Source: JBMYQA01 sp049600855 (GTDB lineage: Bacteria; Bacteroidota; Bacteroidia; Cytophagales; Flammeovirgaceae). From it: a stretch of DNA of 10,676 nucleotides. Positions 1 to 6,385 of the stretch are shown one piece after another. The position numbers and the translations under genes were made by a program. Position 1 is the first letter of the stretch; each line of letters opens with the position of its first letter. The stretch is from assembly GCA_049600855.1 (NCBI GenBank), contig JBMYQA010000212.1, positions 1-10,676 on the forward strand, in the 5' to 3' direction. A model generated the notes under the pieces. The model worked only from the letters and a program-made list of their open reading frames with translations, was not told the origin of the DNA and did no database searches.

Positions 1-605
1 ATTCCTTAGCAATGGATTTTCATAAATGGTTGTATCAGCCTTTTGAAGCGGGGTGTGCATTAGTAAAAAATTGGAGCCAACTGAATCGTACCTACTATAA
101 AAAAGCATCCTACCTTTCTACAGATGTAAAAGGAGATGGCCGTTTCGATTTCAATGAACATCACTTTCAACTCTCCAGAAATGCAAAAGCGTTTAAAGTT
201 TGGATGAGTTTTAAAGCGTTTGGTAAAGAAAAAATAGTGAGCATGATTGAAAAAGACATTCAATTGACACACTATTTAAAGGATACACTGAAAGCTGCAG
301 CAGACTTCGAAACGTGCAATGAACCGCAGTTGGGTGCTTTGTGCTTCCGCTATTTGGGCAATCCAGCACGGCAATTAGATGAAAAAGCGATTGATCAACT
401 CAATCGGGATATCATACCTGCTTTAGAAAAAGATGGCCGGGTATTTATTACAGGCACTTTGCTCGATAATCGACCTGTCATTCGAGCTTGCTTAATCAAT
501 CATCGCTTGCAAGCGCAAAACCTCGACTTTTTAGTTCAAGTTATTCGAGAAGTCGGTGAAAAAATCAATTCCCATGATGGAAAGACTCTCCTTGCGACAA
601 GCTGA
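1..605 (+). CDS. PLP-dependent amino-acid decarboxylase (group II family), C-terminal part, cut by left edge
   Basis: The frame is open to the left edge, so the gene starts outside the window; the ATG at 12 is an internal methionine. At 12-30 the frame reads MDFHKWLYQP. HKW is the pyridoxal-phosphate signature of group II (aromatic-amino-acid/glutamate/diaminobutyrate-type) decarboxylases, and its Lys (codon 24-26) should form the Schiff base with PLP. The following FEAGCALVKN is also typical of the family. About 197 residues after this site are present, which is the expected length of the C-terminal half of a roughly 470-residue cytoplasmic enzyme; the substrate cannot be read from this half. 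The frame ends in TGA at 603-605, inside the start of the following acetyltransferase gene (32-nt overlap), so the two are probably translated together. The family is sure; the substrate is unknown. Confidence 0.88.
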   Translation, partial: SLAMDFHKWLYQPFEAGCALVKNWSQLNRTYYKKASYLSTDVKGDGRFDFNEHHFQLSRNAKAFKVWMSFKAFGKEKIVSMIEKDIQLTHYLKDTLKAAADFETCNEPQLGALCFRYLGNPARQLDEKAIDQLNRDIIPALEKDGRVFITGTLLDNRPVIRACLINHRLQAQNLDFLVQVIREVGEKINSHDGKTLLATS

Positions 606-1068
606 ACCTAGTGACGCAACTGCCATTTGGTCCATCATTCAACCGATCATTGCAAAAGGCGATACCTATGCCTTTGCTCCTTCGTCGAGTAAAGAAGAGA
701 TGCTCAGTTATTGGATGGGGATTCGCAAGCATACCTATGTGGCGGAGTATGATGGAAAACTAGTAGGTACTTTTGTGTTACAAGCCAATCAACCTGGGTT
801 GGGTTCGCACATCGCAAATGCGGGCTATATGGTAGATACGGCCTATGGAGGGCTCGGAATAGGGAAAGCCATGTGCTTGTTTTCCATGAAAGAAGCCAAG
901 CGATTAGGCTATGTTGCTTTGCAGTTTAACTTAGTGATCAAAAGTAATATACGCGCCATTCAATTGTGGAAAAAGCTGGGTTTTCAAGTAATTGGGGAAA
1001 TTCCAGAAGCGTTTCAACATCAAGAATTAGGGTTAACCAATGCCCTTATAATGTACCAAAAACTTTGA
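574..1068 (+). CDS. GNAT-family N-acetyltransferase
   Basis: This is a 164-residue cytoplasmic protein with a single GNAT fold. The N-terminal strand (LSLRQAEPSDA) is the usual RxAxxxD opening. The acetyl-CoA-binding motif A lies near residue 95 (YGGLGIGKA, the Q/RxxGxG/A pattern), followed by NIRAIQLWKKLGFQVIGEIP, the typical motif B with its aromatic residue and GF. The acceptor substrate cannot be deduced. ATG 574 (or the adjacent ATG 577) is preferred; an in-frame GTG at 556 would add six residues (MKKSIP), and none of these starts has an SD. The gene overlaps the decarboxylase by about 30 nt, and its TGA overlaps the TTG start of the next small gene, so it lies within one transcript. A role in acylating a product of the decarboxylase is possible but only inferred from adjacency. 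Confidence 0.88.
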   Translation: MMERLSLRQAEPSDATAIWSIIQPIIAKGDTYAFAPSSSKEEMLSYWMGIRKHTYVAEYDGKLVGTFVLQANQPGLGSHIANAGYMVDTAYGGLGIGKAMCLFSMKEAKRLGYVALQFNLVIKSNIRAIQLWKKLGFQVIGEIPEAFQHQELGLTNALIMYQKL

Positions 1069-1298
1069 TTGATTTACTAGGTTATTTAGGTGTATTGTTA
1101 GGGCTAAGTGCCATGGCAATGAAAGACATGATGCGTCTTCGTATACTTTCACTGTTAGCGAATGTGATGTATATGATTTATGCATTACTACTGGATGCTT
1201 ATCCTATTTTTATAGGTTGTGCCATTGCCGTTGGAATTCATGTTTATCACATCAGAAAGCTTCGAAAACAAACCCGCAAGCGGGAACATTACCTGTAA
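1065..1298 (+). CDS. Small hydrophobic membrane protein, three predicted helices
   Basis: A 77-residue reading frame begins with TTG at 1065, sharing bases with the TGA stop (1066-1068) of the upstream acetyltransferase. It encodes an almost wholly hydrophobic protein: helix 1 about residues 2-19 (LLGYLGVLLGLSAMA), helix 2 about 26-45, helix 3 about 46-64, then a basic tail (KLRKQTRKR) that should stay in the cytoplasm. The frame is open further upstream, but that extension lies inside the acetyltransferase and is hydrophilic, so I exclude it. The next in-frame ATG (1113) would cut helix 1 away, which favours the TTG. The size and layout recall short YgjV-like inner-membrane proteins, but I see no diagnostic motif. 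That it is coding is likely from the hydrophobic pattern and operon spacing; the function is unknown. Confidence 0.6.
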   Translation: MIDLLGYLGVLLGLSAMAMKDMMRLRILSLLANVMYMIYALLLDAYPIFIGCAIAVGIHVYHIRKLRKQTRKREHYL

Positions 1299-1317
1299 CA
1301 ACTAACTCTTAAAACGC

Positions 1318-1755
1318 ATGATTTTAATCAAACGCATAGACATTACTCACGAATTATATCCTTTAGAGCAGGAATTGCGGAATGAGGTGCTCCTACGTCC
1401 TATAGGAATTCCTGATCACGCTTGGGAAATGCATGACCAAAGCGCTTGGCACTTTGTGGCTTTAGCAGATGAGCAGTTAGTTGGTTGTGTGGTGTTAAGA
1501 CCACTTGATCAACAAGTAGCGCGTGTTCAGCTAATGCAAATGGCCGTAAGTGAGCAATTTCAGGGGCAAGGAATTGGTAAACAATTGGTCCATCAGTTGT
1601 TAGGGTTCTGTGCTGAGGAAGGCATCCGAGAAGTGGTTTGTCATGCCCGTGAAAATGCAATTAATTTTTACAGCAAATTGGGCTTTGAAATTTATGGAGA
1701 ACCCTTTGAAGAAGTGGGGGTTTTACATCGTCATATGAGATTTAATGTGACATAA
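1318..1755 (+). CDS. ElaA-like GNAT-family N-acetyltransferase
   Basis: This is a 145-residue GNAT protein of the ElaA/YjcF type. Visible marks in order: an N-terminal LRNEVLLRPIGIP stretch, HFVALADEQLVGCVVLRP (strands 2-3), LMQMAVSEQFQGQGIGKQLV with the QxxGxG acetyl-CoA pyrophosphate-binding loop at about residues 81-86, and CHARENAINFYSKLGFEIYG, the conserved A-x-x-NFY-x-x-GF ending of this subgroup. Next comes FEEVGVLHRHM, equivalent to the EEDGIPH-M ending of ElaA. It is predicted to be cytoplasmic; the substrate is unknown. It starts at ATG 1318 with no SD, 19 nt after the small membrane gene, so it is probably the last gene of the left-hand transcription unit. It is not closely similar to the acetyltransferase at 574, so this is not a recent duplication. 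Confidence 0.9.
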   Translation: MILIKRIDITHELYPLEQELRNEVLLRPIGIPDHAWEMHDQSAWHFVALADEQLVGCVVLRPLDQQVARVQLMQMAVSEQFQGQGIGKQLVHQLLGFCAEEGIREVVCHARENAINFYSKLGFEIYGEPFEEVGVLHRHMRFNVT

Positions 1756-1814
1756 GGCCAGATTAGCCACTCTGTTTTTATCTCAAACGATTGTGTATAA
1801 AGCGCATAAATTTT

Positions 1815-1845
1815 GGGTAAATTCGTCAATAAGATGAATTTGCCT
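1815..1845 (+). promoter_or_regulatory. Hairpin abutting the histidine-kinase start codon
   Basis: Left arm GGGTAAATTCGTC (1815-1827), loop AATAA (1828-1832), right arm GATGAATTTGCCT (1833-1845). The arms pair over 13 positions, three of them G-U. The structure ends two bases before the ATG at 1848, so in mRNA it would sit in the ribosome landing zone; in DNA it is an interrupted palindrome suitable for a dimeric regulator. Related arms recur at 3794-3815 on the stop codon of the partner regulator gene. The pairing is visible; the function is inferred. Confidence 0.45.
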
Positions 1846-1847
1846 TA

Positions 1848-2948
1848 ATGCGTCAATACAGTATAAATATTAGTCAAAATTGGAATAATCCATTACCATT
1901 TCTGAAGTTAAGTTATGGTTGGTGGAGGTGGGGCAGCATTGTGTTTTTGGGTATTATCGCACGTTTAGTGATCGATATGGTTTTTGCGCTCATGTACAAA
2001 AACTACGTCCTCTTTTCGTGGCGAAGTTTACTCAACTATTTCCTAACCATTGCTTTTGCTTTTGTGATCGTTGAGGGCATTCGCTTTATCAATCGCGTAC
2101 TCAACGATTATTACCCGTGGGAAGTTAGTCCATTTAGGCGTTTTGTCATTCAAGGAGTAACCAACATTGTTTATTTCTTGTTTGTCAACAATGGCTTGCG
2201 CATTGCCTTTTTGATTGTCTTTTTTCCCAATAAAGCCATTATGCTTTGGGAACAGGTAGTCATTAATGTAGTTGTAATTGCCTTATTAATCATTGTTGAG
2301 CTGGTAGATTTAGGCATATTTCTGTTGAATCACTGGCGAAAATCATTAACAGAGCTAGAGCATTTTAAACGTGAAAGTATTGAGTTTCAATTAGCTACGC
2401 TAAAATCTCAAGTAAATCCACATTTTTTATTTAATAGCCTAAATACACTTTCCTCATTGATTTTCCAAAATCAGGAACAAGCCGCTCAATTTGTGCAAAG
2501 ACTTTCCAAAGTGTACCGTTATGTATTGGAAAATCGAGAACGAGAAGTAGTGGTTTTGTCAGAAGAAATGCGATTTTTGGAAGACTACATTTCTTTATTA
2601 GCGATCCGATTTGGAGCTAGCCTTGCTTTTTACATTGATATTCCTAGAAAGTTTAGGACACAATTTATTGCGCCAATGACGATACAAATGCTCGTAGAAA
2701 ATGCCATCAAGCATAATGTGAAGTCGAAGCGGAAGCCTTTATCCATTCATATTCGGATGGAAGGAAATAAGGTAGAAGTAAGTAATAATCTCCAACTCAA
2801 AAAGCGGATTGGGTATTCTTCTGGAATAGGCTTGAAAAATATTCAAAGTCGGTATGCCTTTTTGACAGATGAAAAAGTGGAAGTATTACACAATGAGCAG
2901 CAATTTTCGGTGAGGTTGCCTTTATTGGCTTTTGCAGAAGAAGGATAA
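1848..2948 (+). CDS. LytS-type sensor histidine kinase (His_kinase / PF06580 class)
   Basis: This 366-residue inner-membrane kinase has four hydrophobic segments in its N-terminal part (about residues 28-50, 61-83, 98-127 and 132-161) with little extracellular sequence. The cytoplasmic kinase core starts with FQLATLKSQVNPHFLFNSLN, the phospho-acceptor motif of the LytS/YehU class with His at about residue 192. The ATP-binding N-box is MLVENAIKHN (about 281-290) and the G-box is SSGIGLKNIQSRY (about 324-336). The family normally autophosphorylates on this His and passes phosphate to a LytTR-type regulator, which is what follows directly. The start at ATG 1848 has no SD and lies just after a hairpin. 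The stop (TAA 2946-2948) is 11 bases before the assembly gap. The signal sensed is unknown; the membrane part is not the 5TM-5TMR_LYT domain as far as I can see. Confidence 0.93.
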   Translation: MRQYSINISQNWNNPLPFLKLSYGWWRWGSIVFLGIIARLVIDMVFALMYKNYVLFSWRSLLNYFLTIAFAFVIVEGIRFINRVLNDYYPWEVSPFRRFVIQGVTNIVYFLFVNNGLRIAFLIVFFPNKAIMLWEQVVINVVVIALLIIVELVDLGIFLLNHWRKSLTELEHFKRESIEFQLATLKSQVNPHFLFNSLNTLSSLIFQNQEQAAQFVQRLSKVYRYVLENREREVVVLSEEMRFLEDYISLLAIRFGASLAFYIDIPRKFRTQFIAPMTIQMLVENAIKHNVKSKRKPLSIHIRMEGNKVEVSNNLQLKKRIGYSSGIGLKNIQSRYAFLTDEKVEVLHNEQQFSVRLPLLAFAEEG

Positions 2949-2959
2949 GGAAACGTTTA

Positions 2960-2969
2960 NNNNNNNNNN
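2960..2969. other. Assembly gap (10 N)
   Basis: Ten undetermined bases lie between the kinase stop codon and the response-regulator sequence. A round run of ten Ns normally marks a scaffold join of unknown true length, so the start codon and first beta strand of the regulator are probably missing here, and collinearity across the join should not be assumed. Confidence 0.95.
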
Positions 2970-2970
2970 A

Positions 2971-3801
2971 TGTGAAGCACAAGGTTTTGTTATTGGTGAA
3001 GATGCTGGTTCTGAAATTGGTAGTACTGATGAAGATATGCCACCATTAGAACCTGCACAAAATGAATTAGAACGTTTGTTAAATGAATGTTCTCCTATCA
3101 TTGATGAATTTATACAGGTAGTCGATTACATCGATACGGTAGAAGATGCAGTAGATTGGTTGCGTTCAGGAAATCCCGTGGATTTGATATTTATGGATAT
3201 TCAATTGGCTGATGGAAAAAGTTTTGAAATTTTCAATCAGGTAAGTGTAGAAGTGCCCGTTATCTTTACAACCGCATTTGACGATTATGCCATTCAAGCC
3301 TTTAAAGTAAATAGCATTGATTACTTACTCAAACCGATCGGAATTGATTATTTGTTAGCGGCACTAGATAAGTTTCGAAAGTTGCATAGTCAAAAGGAGG
3401 CGAAACCAGTGCTTTCCGAAGATCAAATCAAGCAACTGCTAACGGTAGGAAAGCCTCAAGAATACAAAAAGCGATTTGTGGCTACGCTAGGAGAACGGAT
3501 TATGCAAGTGCCTGTTGAGGATATTGCCTATTTTTATGCAGATGACAATACGGTATTTATGGTGACCAAGCAAACCCGTAAGTTTGTAATCAATTACAAG
3601 TTAGATCAACTCTCTCAAGTATTAGATCCTGTATTATTTTTTAGGATTACACGCAAGTACATCGCGAATATCAATTCAATAAAAGAGATTAATAAATATT
3701 TTAATAGTCGATTATTACTCAATTTAGAACCACCCACATCTGATGAGGTGATTGTCAGTAGAGCGAAAGTAGCAGAGTTCATGGCATGGATGGATGGGTA
3801 A
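2971..3801 (+). CDS. LytTR-family response regulator, 5' end lost in the gap
   Basis: A CheY-like receiver is followed by a LytTR DNA-binding domain. In the receiver, the phospho-acceptor Asp is in LIFMDIQLADG (codon 3196-3198), the Thr-region switch is in FTTAFDDYAIQAF, and the conserved Lys is in YLLKPI (codon 3331-3333). The LytTR domain runs from about 3469 to 3790, with ATLGERIMQVPVEDIAYFYA, FFRITRKYIANINSI and the closing VIVSRAKVAEFMAWM. The expected role is a transcription factor phosphorylated by the upstream kinase, acting on direct-repeat operators. Odd point: the roughly 45 residues after the gap (GEDAGSEIGSTDEDMPPLEP and on) do not look like a receiver's hydrophobic first strand, and the register to FIQVVDYI is too long. 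Either the join brought in foreign sequence or the N-terminus is divergent. The only in-frame ATG near the 5' end (3037) would give a receiver lacking strand 1. Confidence 0.88.
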   Translation, partial: CEAQGFVIGEDAGSEIGSTDEDMPPLEPAQNELERLLNECSPIIDEFIQVVDYIDTVEDAVDWLRSGNPVDLIFMDIQLADGKSFEIFNQVSVEVPVIFTTAFDDYAIQAFKVNSIDYLLKPIGIDYLLAALDKFRKLHSQKEAKPVLSEDQIKQLLTVGKPQEYKKRFVATLGERIMQVPVEDIAYFYADDNTVFMVTKQTRKFVINYKLDQLSQVLDPVLFFRITRKYIANINSIKEINKYFNSRLLLNLEPPTSDEVIVSRAKVAEFMAWMDG

Positions 3802-3815
3802 ATGAATTTGCCCAT
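3794..3815 (+). promoter_or_regulatory. Near-palindrome over the regulator stop codon, related to the kinase leader hairpin
   Basis: ATGGGTAAAT (3794-3803), GA, ATTTGCCCAT (3806-3815) form a palindrome with one mismatch, which is a G-U pair in RNA. The TAA stop (3799-3801) is inside it. The arms GGGTAAAT and GAATTTGCC are the same as those in the hairpin at 1815-1845, here without the 13-base middle. No T-run follows, so it is not a classical terminator. It could be an operator or an mRNA 3'-end structure. Confidence 0.4.
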
Positions 3816-4095
3816 TTCCCAAAAACTGCCGATATTCATATAGAACTTGTCTAACATTAATGGTAAGGATCACAAAACAGTTTTCTTTATTCGTAGTACT
3901 CATTCATTTATTCTAATTGAAGCAGTTCTGTTACAACAAACAAAAAGACAACTGTTGGGTTACAACAATAGTTGGAAACTTTTTAGTGCTTTTTCAGTCG
4001 AAAAAATTAATATTAAACAAGTTCATACTAAATTTAAACGTTACTGTAGGGAATCTTTCTTAGATTTAATTACCACCCAAACTACATATAACAAC
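3802..4095. other. AT-rich spacer between response regulator and OmpA-family gene
   Basis: This is 294 bases without a credible gene. The frame upstream of 4096 stays open back to 3847 but has no ATG, and its translation is not protein-like. The spacer holds a 10-base direct repeat GTTACAACAA at 3930-3939 and 3959-3968 (29-bp spacing) and an overlapping bulged hairpin at 3949-3974. A TAnnTTTa sequence at 4061-4068 is one base off the phylum's -7 box, but no matching -33 element is seen, so I do not call a promoter. Confidence 0.5.
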
Positions 4096-6345
4096 ATGAA
4101 CCGAGCTTTATCTGTATTATTTATATTAATTATTTTCTCCCTTTCTGTGAATGCGCAACGACTCATTCGTTTCCGTGATGATTTCAATAATAATGAAAGC
4201 AATTGGTCAGAAGGATCAAATGAAAAAACATCTACGAAAGTCGTTTATGGACATTATGAATTGTATCACAAACGGTCATCGGGTGGCTACACCTTTTACC
4301 GCGACTTTTTCATGGATTATCATGCAGACTTTTACTTTGAAAGTAAAATTATGCAAACCATAGGTGCCGACAATCACGGATATGGCCTTTTGTGGGGCGG
4401 TAAAGGAGGAAATGATTGCTATAATTTTTTAATTTCCTCCAATGGTTATTTCACCATAGGAGAATGGAAAGGAGGAAAATATACCGCCTTACAAGCTTGG
4501 ACAAAAATTGACAACATCAAGCCAAAATTCCAATACAACTTATTAGCTGTAAAAAGAAGGGCTAATCAGCTGTCCTTTTATGTGAATGGCAAAGAAGTTC
4601 ACGTAATGAACGACAGGGCATTCATGGGTTTTAAGTTTGGATTTAACTTAAAAGCGGCCATGAAAGTAAAATCGGATTACCTCGTATTAGAATACACTGC
4701 GAAAGAAATTAACCTAGTAAAAAACGCGCGGCAAGGTTTTGTAAAAGAAAACTTAGGTTCGCTTGTGAACTCTTCATACATCGAGAAATCACCCAAAATT
4801 TCTCACGATGGCAAAACGCTTTACTTCACTAGGGCTGATCATCCGAGTAATACGAGTGGGAAAGATGATGCTTGGTATGCGGAAGAAGAAAATGGGAATT
4901 GGGGAAAGGCAAAAAAAATGGTGTGGCCCATTAACAATGATGGACATAATTTTGTGGTATCCATTACGCCTGATAACAATACCTTATTGGTAGGAAATAC
5001 CTATAATTCGGATGGCACCGATAAGGGAGCAGGCGTTTCGATTACCCATCGAACAGCCAAAGGGTGGGAAATACCCAAAGAACAAAAAATTGAAGATTAT
5101 TACAATGACAATAAATATGTGAATTACTGTTTAGCACCAAATCGAAAGGTGTTAATCATGGCCGTTCAGCGAAAGGATTCTTATGGCGATCAAGACTTGT
5201 GTTACAGCGAGTTAAAATCGGATGGCACTTGGACAAAGCCCAAAAATATGGGTCCCGTAATCAATACCTTTGCCAAAGAGTTTGCCCCATTTATTACTGC
5301 GGACGGCAGAACCATGTATTTTGCTTCTCAAGGTCATCCCGGCTATGGCAGTGCCGATATTTTTGTAACTAAACGGATTGGCTCTGGGTGGACAAAATGG
5401 ACAAAACCCGAAAATTTGGGGCCTGAGATTAATACGAATTTGTGGGATGCTTATTTCACCGTACCTGCCAAAGGAAATTATGCGTATCTGGTTTCAAAAA
5501 AAGGATCGCTGGGCAAAGAAGATATCTTTCGCATCAAGCTGCAAGAGGAAGAAGAGGAAGAGGTCATTGTGATGGATGAAGTAGAAGAACCATCTCGGGA
5601 CGAGCTATTTGATTTGACCCAACCTGAAGAGGGAGAAATTGAGGCTGATCCCAATGAAGGGGAGATTGTGATTAATACAGGCGATAAAAGTAAAGAAGAT
5701 AAACCTTCATTTGTGCCTGATCCTGTCGTGGTAATTTATGGTAAAATATTAGATGCCAATACCAATAAACCCTTAGAAGCGAGGATTACCTACGAAGACT
5801 TAGATTCAAAAGAAGAATTAGGAATTGCAAGCTCTAATCCCACCACAGGCGATTACAAGTTGGTATTACCATTTGGCGAACACTATGGCATTGTGGCTGA
5901 GGAAGATAAACACATTTCTGCTTCGGCCAATATCAAGGTAACGGGGAGTGGGGAATACATTGAGATTGAGAAAAACTTGTACTTGGTGCCTTTAGAGGTC
6001 GGAAAAACAGTGCGGGTAAATAATGTATTTTTTGCAAGGAGTAAACCCGAATTGTTGCCCAAATCCTTTCCAGAGTTAGACCGTATTGTAGAGTTGATGA
6101 ATACGCACCCAAGAATGGAGATTGAGTTGGGAGGGCATACCGATGGCATAGGAAATCCTGTTTTGCTGATGAAACTTTCCAATGATCGTGTAAAAGCAGT
6201 AAAGCGCTACTTGGTGAGCAAAGGAATTTCAGACAAACGCATCGGTGGCAGAGGCTATGGCCGCTCAAGACCCATTGCCCCCAATAACACCGAAGAGAAT
6301 CGGAAGAAAAATCGAAGGGTAGAGTTTAAGATTACGAAGTTATAA
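4096..6345 (+). CDS. Secreted OmpA-family protein with LamG-like, PD40 propeller and CarboxypepD_reg-like domains
   Basis: This is 749 residues. The start at ATG 4096 opens a clean signal peptide (MNRALSVLFILI..., cleavage expected after NA at residue 20), so I reject the open frame upstream. Domain order: a beta-rich LamG/DUF1080-like region about 21-200 (FRDDFNNNESNW, FYVNGKEVHV); PD40 propeller repeats about 230-480 (PKISHDGKTLYFTRADHP, APFITADGRTMYFASQGHPG, YAYLVSKKG); an acidic Glu-rich linker about 482-537; a carboxypeptidase-regulatory-like beta domain about 545-620 (IYGKILDANTNKPLEARITY); and the OmpA domain about 640-749, with GGHTDGIGN, the NDR motif and RKKNRRVEF, the peptidoglycan-binding residues. 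It is expected in the periplasm or on the outer membrane, tethering to the wall. The order propeller-CRD-OmpA is that of the type IX secretion protein PorE, but with a LamG-like front instead of TPRs. A strong terminator follows. Confidence 0.9.
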   Translation: MNRALSVLFILIIFSLSVNAQRLIRFRDDFNNNESNWSEGSNEKTSTKVVYGHYELYHKRSSGGYTFYRDFFMDYHADFYFESKIMQTIGADNHGYGLLWGGKGGNDCYNFLISSNGYFTIGEWKGGKYTALQAWTKIDNIKPKFQYNLLAVKRRANQLSFYVNGKEVHVMNDRAFMGFKFGFNLKAAMKVKSDYLVLEYTAKEINLVKNARQGFVKENLGSLVNSSYIEKSPKISHDGKTLYFTRADHPSNTSGKDDAWYAEEENGNWGKAKKMVWPINNDGHNFVVSITPDNNTLLVGNTYNSDGTDKGAGVSITHRTAKGWEIPKEQKIEDYYNDNKYVNYCLAPNRKVLIMAVQRKDSYGDQDLCYSELKSDGTWTKPKNMGPVINTFAKEFAPFITADGRTMYFASQGHPGYGSADIFVTKRIGSGWTKWTKPENLGPEINTNLWDAYFTVPAKGNYAYLVSKKGSLGKEDIFRIKLQEEEEEEVIVMDEVEEPSRDELFDLTQPEEGEIEADPNEGEIVINTGDKSKEDKPSFVPDPVVVIYGKILDANTNKPLEARITYEDLDSKEELGIASSNPTTGDYKLVLPFGEHYGIVAEEDKHISASANIKVTGSGEYIEIEKNLYLVPLEVGKTVRVNNVFFARSKPELLPKSFPELDRIVELMNTHPRMEIELGGHTDGIGNPVLLMKLSNDRVKAVKRYLVSKGISDKRIGGRGYGRSRPIAPNNTEENRKKNRRVEFKITKL

Positions 6346-6347
6346 AA

Positions 6348-6376
6348 AGAAAAGCCGCTAGAGAGCGGCTTTTTTG
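6348..6376. terminator. Bidirectional intrinsic terminator between convergent genes
   Basis: A perfect 9-bp stem AAAGCCGCT (6351-6359) / AGCGGCTTT (6364-6372) carries loop AGAG, followed by T to 6375. On the other strand the A-rich left flank (6344-6353) supplies the T-run. It lies in the 40-base space between the stops of the OmpA gene (6345) and the convergent gene (6386) and should end transcription from both sides. Confidence 0.92.
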
Positions 6377-6385
6377 ATGAAAACC

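Noticed and set aside
966..1064. N-terminal extension of the small membrane protein from an ATG at 966
   Set aside because: It lies wholly inside the acetyltransferase in another frame, is hydrophilic and unlike the membrane protein that follows.
2997..3054. Hsp90 C-terminal fragment after the gap
   Set aside because: Only the short string DEDMPPLE is suggestive; the rest does not align and the frame runs into the receiver. Kept only as a possible misjoin clue.
3847..4095. Open frame running into the OmpA-family gene from upstream
   Set aside because: It begins with TTG and does not look protein-like; the ATG at 4096 opens a canonical signal peptide.
4398..4412. SD-like AGGAGG followed by an ATG inside the OmpA-family gene
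   Set aside because: The following ATG is internal and out of frame with no coding potential of its own; internal SD-like runs are expected where the ribosome ignores them.
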